A DNA stretch of 64,000 bases from Paragonimus skrjabini miyazakii. Taxonomy: Eukaryota > Platyhelminthes > Trematoda > Plagiorchiida > Troglotrematidae. The notes under the pieces are model-generated. The model saw only the letters and a list, made by a program, of their open reading frames with translations. It was not told where the DNA came from and made no database searches. This document shows positions 57,361-64,000 of this stretch, piece after piece (the stretch's first letter is position 1; each line of letters begins with the position of its first letter). The stretch lies in assembly GCA_014338405.1 (NCBI GenBank), contig JTDE01000175.1, positions 91,597 to 155,596 of the forward strand, given 5' to 3'. The position numbers were made by a program, and so were the translations under genes.

Positions 57361-60300
57361 GAAAACACAACGAGACCTGATAGTATGGATCTTTTTAATG
57401 AAACACACGACCATCTGGCGGACCGAAATGACTCAGAATTAACTGTGAATTTATGGCTGGTTGGCTGATGTGAAGCACAGTCGATAATCTCAAGTTACAA
57501 TGAAAATAGACATCTTACAAGTGTCTGTAATTACTACAGCGATGACAACAAAAATGCGTTTGGTTAAGGAAGATGAGATTAGAGATAATAAAGTGCTGAT
57601 GAGCTTAGAAGGGTCACTAACGCGTGCATGGGGAATCAAAACATACAAGAAGGAAAAACTAAATGTTAATCTCTATACATGAATATTTATACGGAAAAAG
57701 CTCAAAAATGTTTTAACAGTGGAATATTTTGTATTTTACTTAGAAGAAAAAGGAGTGTAAGTTGAATGCAATTTTCTGCTGTTTTATTTGTCAATAAACG
57801 TAACGGTTTTTAAAAGATGTTGCTAGCTTTTGGACTCAAACTGTCAGCTCCACTTTCAGTTCTTACTTATTGGATCGCCCGTTCAATTTATAAAATTTCT
57901 GCTGACACTTATGGCTAGTACTGCTAGCTAAAATAGTTTTCTAATGCCTCTACGGAATCGCAATCCTCTCAGCAATTATTACTGGTAATAACATTTGAAG
58001 CAAGTCTAGATAGCTTGGTCAGTTGATTGACCATTGTCTTCGGGTTGCCAATTGGGGATTGCGATCCATAGTTAACCTCGAGAGAGCTCCCAGTTGCTAA
58101 ATCACCACTCTAGAAATTTAATCTTGGTAGAGTCAAATTCATTTTTGACTGTTCCACCATTCCAGTCCGGACTATAATTAATGAAATGCTTAGTTTGTTT
58201 CCTGATTGTTCTAGAAAGCAAGAAAGCATTTAAAAAAACAACGTCAGGAAGTTGTATACACTTTTGGTTTAAGAAAGTGCCATTCAAAGAATTTGGCTAG
58301 ATCTAAGCCACATTTAAGCCTAATCATCAACGCTCAAACAGTCTGGCAGAACAAACCAGATCATAGCATTCATACGTGCACACAATCTCCTCAAATGTCT
58401 TATAAATCAAGCCTTCTAAAATGTTTCCATAATCTGCTTGTACCACTCCCTTTCAATACGGTTGTCTACATTCCGTTTATGTTGTGTGTGGCGCATTGTA
58501 ATGTCTCTATTTCCCTCACTGATTCGAGTACAAGTTCAATATGCCTTAGGCGTTGCTATAAGTGCCACCTGGCCTTGCAGATAGTATGACGATGATACCT
58601 CACTGCCCTGTGTACGGTAATAGGTTGTTGCACGGTGGATCAGATCACTGTTCAAAGTGGATGGGGAAGTTTTCCTCTATTAACACTCACATTACGCTCT
58701 TATGCAATCCAGGTCCATGGCTAGGCTCACAGACAAAGTAAACTTCCCACTAGGACCTGAGCTGCCGTCACTGAAATAACATCACTGACTGCCACCCAAT
58801 GTGGGAAGTATCAGCACTTACTGTATGGGTGTTCCTGCCGAGGGTAGTTAGTGAATCAACACATCCTACAGAAAGTAAGCTGCATCCATGCATTTACAAA
58901 TTTTGATCTGTTTGTAAGTGTACTAACGTGTTATGGCATGGAACTTCTCTCACTGTTGATCAGGAACATACTACTACAATGTGCTTCTATTGAAACAAGT
59001 CAAGGACTGATTGCTCCGATTACTGAACAGTTAATCGGGAAGATACGAGTAAAAAAGGCGGCAAACTTGTGAGGAGCTTGTACAGCCACATTCAAAGAGA
59101 AAACGACCTTGCACCTCGTGGGTACTAGAAGTGATGAATGAAGCAATGATCACGGATTCCTTAAAGTAATGCAGTGTACAAACTGTTGGCAGAATAATCA
59201 TAAGGGGGGCGATGGCGAAAAACGTTCTTTCCACTGTCAATGGAAAACCCCAGGTTCCAGCAAGTAAATTGTTTCAACAACTCTCTACCAGTTGACAGTT
59301 GGTTCATCGGGTAGTAAAATACTCTAGTTTCCACCCATTTGAATTTCTCAACAGAGGTGTTTTTCGAGAACATGACTTGGAGGGACATGTAACATGTTGT
59401 TATGATGGGGATGAACAACGACTCACTTTACCTCCTGTGAGCTGTTTAGAGATAGATTAACACTGATGGATGCATCGTGGAGCTTTTAGCCTGTCTGTCC
59501 GTTAGTCAATTTTACCAGAATGTGTGGCGGGTCTACTCAGGGCCACGTCAGTTGATTATTAGTGCTATCAACCCCATGACCTAACTCTGTCTTTCCGTCT
59601 TCTGTACCAATGAGTTTAGTTGTAGTTAATGGGAAGTGGCTAGTCTTCTATAGAGAAAATCGGGCGAATCCATCATTACATGCATATGGAAGTGACTGAG
59701 AGTTGAAATAGGACAATTCGGTGATGCTTAAAATGAGATCAGTGCCACAGTGATCAACAAGGTTGAATTATAAATGCATGCGAGAACAGTAATCACTTGT
59801 GAGTGGGATCCAAATCGTCATATGGTCCAATAATACCGAAATTAAATGCATGCATACTTATGCTAGAATGCCAGATTGTGATTCTGCAGTGTTCGAAAAT
59901 ACAGTGTCTCGCAAACGTGAAGCAAACGCAGTAGCAGAATTCACAGTACACCACTACGTTTGTTGTAGTTTACGCTGGCTACCCTGTACACGGTTTAATC
60001 CGATATTGGTTGCTGACATAAATAATTTTACTGATCAGTAGTCGGGTAGATAATCAAAAATTGTCTGTTTATTTTGCCATGTTCTGTCAAACATTTAGGG
60101 GACTACCGCTGGCTGCCCGATGAGGTGTGTTTTATCCAGATCACCATCAGGTTTGGTAGACTCGCTAGTATCGGAACTAATCACTGCTTTTGTCATGTTA
60201 ACCTGCCTTGCTCGTCAAGCGGTCCTCATTCTGATAATCAGCCCTTGTTGAATTCTCTGGCGGCATGTTTAAGATGCTCAGCAGGAAGTAGTTACGGGCA

Positions 60301-60399
60301 AATGCACCCTTGATCAGAACGTTAATGGTACTGTTGGAGGTCAGTTTTATTGTTCTAATACTTTCTTGCCTGTTCAGGTTAGAGCGGCGTGCTTATGTC
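57361..60399. other. No supported gene
   Basis: Small open frames only. The phrase CACCCAATGTGGG occurs here (58796) and again at 60708, with a similar CACCCAACGTGGG at 55461. This could be a short dispersed repeat, but alignment does not extend. Confidence 0.35.
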
Positions 60400-60680
60400 A
60401 ACCTTCGATGTTCACGACTTCGTTCCACCTTATTGGTTAACCCGCTGCACACGACAAATAATCTGGGTCATTCGCTTCTCACCACCTCGCGTACGTTGAA
60501 CTAATAAGAATCTTCTGAACATCTTAACCCTAATGAACCGAAGAAAATCTAGTATTGTTCTAGGGTGTCCGTCTGAATTGTTTTGAATTGCGGCTCTGTG
60601 ATCAGTGTAAGCTTTTCCGCTACTCACAGAAGTTCGCCAGTTGTGCACATTTTGCAACGGAACAGCCTTAAACCAGCCAC
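60400..60680 (-). mobile_element. Possible PLE thumb/linker remnant, minus strand
   Basis: On the minus strand AGATGTTCAGAAGATTCT reads RCSEDS, as in the CTEDS/CTQDS block of the other PLE copies. About 65 bases on, GGGTTAACCAATAAGGT corresponds to GGTTAACTAACAAGGT in the 39-kb copy. The spacing fits, but the sequence between is strongly diverged. This is a weak call. Confidence 0.35.
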
Positions 60681-62073
60681 AGATTGGCCACAGGCTTCGT
60701 AATACACACCCAATGTGGGGTGGATCAAATGCATCGACTGAATCCGACTTATAGGTACCCGCTCATTTTCGAGTTAGTTATTTCGCCTATCTCGAACTTG
60801 AAAGAGACCTTATACGAGAGGTGATGCTAAGAGCATTGACTGAAATTTCACTGAATCTGAAATAAACACCATAGTCAAGTGAGTTAGTATCTACATATTT
60901 CATCATCTACTGTTCCGGTAGTAGGATGTATGGTCAAAATTTAACGGGTACGCATACCTGGTGACTGTCAACAGCCAGGAAACCGATCGTGTGCTTCCAG
61001 CGAGGTTCTATCATTAGGTAAGTTGTTTTGTTTCTATCTGGCCCGTTGTTTGTGATATATCAAAGTAGCTGGCAAAGGTTATTAGGAAGATGATCTGAAC
61101 CCAGTTTCATTTAACGGATTGTCTAGTAACCAATTCAAAAATTGAGAAGCACCTCATCAGAATTGGAATTTTGGGGCACAGATCTGCACCCTTACACCAG
61201 ATCTCTCAAACAGTGCACCACAATTTGGTGTGCAATAGCTGCAAGCCAATTCTATAGATTTTTTTGCTTTTCATTCATAGAGCGACGGTCCAAAAAGCGA
61301 TTTAAATAATTCGAGTTTTTCAAATTCTCCTACAAAAATATACATATCTGCACGTCAACGATATCAACTTAATTAGGATGGGAAACAAAATATTTACGCC
61401 ATTGTTTCATATTCTCGTCGTAAGTTTTATAGTTAGGTTGGTAGTTTGTGTATCTTTACCAAATACTGGTTTTGACATTTTGCGACCCCATCGCTTACAC
61501 AGAATGATTAATATCGGTTTGAATTGACATTACGCTTAAATGTTATACGACTGATGGTCAATTATTAATTTACTAGTAAAATTGAGGTTGTACATCAAGG
61601 TTATGAATTTCATCTTTCCAAAACTATACATATCCTTAGTTTAGGTTGCTGCTAACTGATACATTCTAGCTGAGCTGCGTATATTTGTCGAATTCTAGTC
61701 TGTTTTCCGCAATCATGTGACCGGCACATTAACAATCAATGGCTAGTTCTACTTCGGGGAGACATTATGTCGCAATAACATGTAGCTGAGTGCCTATTTT
61801 TGGTTTATGGGTACAAATCAAACTACTAGACGGAAATCACAAAAACGCACTGTTCAGCCTTTCTAGAGGTATACATTTTCCAGTCTATCTAACTCTTCAG
61901 AATAAAATCTTATCGTTATGGTAACGCATTAGTGGAGTCGCGAACTCAGGCAGAGTTTTGATGAATAATGTGCAGGTTTTGAAAGATTCTGGAAAAAATT
62001 GGTCAGTAAAAGTGCCACATCCTCAAACGAAACATCACTTTGATTGCTCCGATTAGTGTGACATGTTAGGACG
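60681..62073. other. No recognised gene
   Basis: AT-rich with no family or shared repeat recognised. Confidence 0.4.
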
Positions 62074-62325
62074 TTGAGTGTATGTGATTGCACACATAAC
62101 TGCAAAGAACACTTCAAAAAGAATATTGTTGAGATACGTCTACCTGATAAAAAAATTTTGACAAACGTGGATGTATTCACAAATAATGGATGTATTTACA
62201 AAAACTGGTGCGATGACGCTAAAGAATCAAGGATGATAACAACAGTAATTACGGTGATAGGCGATGTAGAAAAAGTTAAATGTAGGAAATTTACATTTGA
62301 GATCATTAGAAGCGTTGTTTGGTAA
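62074..62325 (+). other. Weak coding candidate, small cysteine-containing ORF
   Basis: An 83-codon plus-strand frame reads SVCDCTHNCKEHFKKNIVEI at the start and has CIYKNWCDD and KVKCRKFTFEI later. It contains six cysteines and a charged composition, ending at TAA. No ATG begins the frame and there is no strong acceptor. AT-rich Lys/Ile/Asn composition is what chance frames give here, so confidence is low. Confidence 0.15.
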
Positions 62326-62596
62326 AAATTCGCCCAAATTAACTCAGGATTACTGATGTGTAGCGGGCTATTTTTTCATACAGTATGAACATCACAGATA
62401 TGATTGACGCTCAAATTATGTAAATTATAGTCCTCTACTACTCACTGATAATCAATATATCGTTCAACGTGTTAATGATTTCTATGAGTTCAATTCATTG
62501 TGAAATCCTAGCCGTGGGGTTACTGATCAGAGATAACGAGAGAGATACCGTGTCTACTGGTTAGATGATCATGAAATCTAAGTATTTCTTGCAACT

Positions 62597-62848
62597 GAAT
62601 GTGGTTGAACGTTTTCATACCATAACTTGGTCGGTTGAAATGTGAGGTTAGTGACACAGTAGTCCACATGGTTGACTCGTTAATGTGTTGCTGAAGTACT
62701 AGCCCTGACTGTGGGTGAGATATGCACTCGTAGCGGGCCCTTAAAGGTGCGCAACTCCAATCTAATACTTCTTTTCGAAAGGGGTCGAATGGAAAACCTA
62801 TGAGAAAGTGAGAGCTGCGATCAAATGTGCGTGATTTTTGGTTGATAT
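62597..62848 (+). mobile_element. SINE-A copy, highly diverged, plus strand
   Basis: Order of matches: leader GAATGTGGTTGAACGTTTTC and ACTTGGTCGGTTGAA, a decayed tRNA-like block (GACACAGTAGTCCACATGG), then TGAGATATGCACTCGTAG. The body follows with TAATACTTCTTTTCGAAAGG and GAGCTGCGATCAAATGTGCG. It is the oldest-looking copy in the window. Confidence 0.72.
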
Positions 62849-64000
62849 AGAAAGGAGTTATTTTTATAAAAACGGGAAAACTGACCGCAAGAAAATTATA
62901 CCGTTACCGAAGTTGGCTATCACGTCGCCAGGCTGATATACTATCTAACCACCAGCTAATCACCTTGGTATTAACTTGTTTGAAGAAATTGTGCAGTTTC
63001 GTTTGACTAACGTTACGGACTGAATTCCATATAATGTTGATCGTAGTTTTAGTGTTCAGACGAGCGTTTTGTCTAGCCAGTTTCAACCGAAGCACTATAC
63101 TTGGGTAAGCTTTTAATAGATCTCAATGGTAGTAAATCTCTTTTTTTCCAGACAAAACGTTAGTTTTACCTTTTTGACTTTGAGGCAACCTAGTTACATG
63201 CTACTCCAAATGACCCATAACAGATGCAATCAAGCCATCCTATCCTAGCGATAGTCAACAATTTCCTGTTTATAGTTACCAAAAAACTAATCATTTCTGG
63301 TTAAGAATTACTACAGATCTTGTTCACTGTAAACGAAAACCTCATGAAATATATATTTATATGTTCGGTTTGGGCAGATGATCTCATCAAACCAAGTGAA
63401 TGATGTCTCATTTGTTGAATGTATTCTGAAAAGTTTGTTCGCTGCAAACTGAGCACCACGCATAATCGATCGTGGCCTTCCGACCCAGATATACTCTTTA
63501 ATTAATCCTCTTTTAGCGATCAAAATATCGAATCTTCTATTTTACCAAGGCATTCTTCGAGTCTTGTGATGTTTGTGTGTGTAAAACTTGGGCCCCTATT
63601 TGATCGGCTTGAATAGGTTGTTTGAACAAACAAATCTGAAAAAACTCCTGATCGCAGAATAATAAAATATGGTGAACCGGGCAATTTCGATTACTTTCCA
63701 ATAACAACGGAGAATTCTAAACACCGGAAGTCATGAATGAACAGTTTTTAAGATATGGCGATTTAGGTATTTCCAAAATAAATTTGTTGGTAATATGGTT
63801 AATGTACTCGACCTATAGTCACACGACGGTAGTACAAATACTGATCTGGATTTTACAGAATACTCAATCTCCCAGCCTCACTCAGAAACATTGTGGTTAA
63901 CGGGTTGCACTGTCAATGTTTTGTGCAAATTAATTGGTTCGTGGTTGACTACTTCACATGTAACGTTTCATTTTACTGTCCAGATTGCTTCATGAGGAGA
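62849..64000. other. No recognised gene
   Basis: Short open frames only. A copy edge or coding content could not be identified up to the end of the window. Confidence 0.4.

Noticed and set aside
59031..59418. Overlapping minus-strand frames as another PLE linker
   Set aside because: A few residues resemble the V.Y....S..L pattern, but none of the diagnostic PLE blocks is present.
1..64000. Bacterial-type features (operons, CRISPR, riboswitches, rRNA, Rho-independent terminators)
   Set aside because: No ordered repeats-with-spacers, no gene-dense layout, and all recognised proteins are from eukaryotic retroelements.
1..64000. LTR retrotransposon or endogenous virus
   Set aside because: No gag, protease, integrase or long terminal repeats were recognised; all RT traces are of the PLE, RTE-like or CR1-like type.

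Overview
This window looks like a draft-assembly scaffold from a flatworm, most likely a trematode (fluke). The evidence is AT-rich sequence with no long open frames, no operons and no ribosome-binding-site/terminator architecture. The recognisable coding material is non-LTR retrotransposon (RTE-like and CR1-like) and Penelope-like element (PLE) protein of the kind known to be abundant in fluke genomes, plus tRNA-derived short repeats on both strands. A 912-base run of N (32852-33763) marks an assembly gap.

Layout. 1-11.9 kb is repeat-poor. It contains several minus-strand open stretches with plausible splice signals (1694-1901, 3584-3768, 5074-5268, 7679-7882, 11187-11301) that could be exons of one or more membrane or secreted proteins; none matches a family I can name with confidence. 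12.05-14.02 kb holds a broken plus-strand PLE (reverse transcriptase plus GIY-YIG tail), split by the GIY-YIG tail of another PLE in the opposite orientation. 14-34 kb is mostly featureless, with one SINE copy at 19.3 kb and degenerate repeat copies. 34.8-35.15 kb has two inverted copies of a second tRNA-like repeat. 39.3-40.2 kb holds a PLE C-terminal half whose GIY-YIG frame has a single stop. 46.1-46.5 kb holds the C-terminus of a CR1-like LINE. 49.8-51.4 kb holds a 5'-truncated, multiply broken RTE-like LINE. 52.6, 54.4-55.0 and 62.6 kb carry further SINE copies, including a tail-to-tail inverted pair. 55.9-57.4 kb holds a second PLE of the 39.3-kb subfamily, with its reverse-transcriptase core. 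A weaker PLE trace lies at 60.4-60.7 kb.

No element here is intact: every reverse transcriptase has frameshifts or stops. The mobile elements are best read as dead copies. The SINEs would have depended on a LINE for mobilisation, but which LINE is not shown. The host-gene content is uncertain. In AT-rich DNA of this length, dozens of chance open frames of 60-115 codons and dozens of chance GTAAGT-type donors are expected, so all host exon calls are low-confidence candidates. No rRNA, canonical tRNA gene, CRISPR array or bacterial-style gene was found.
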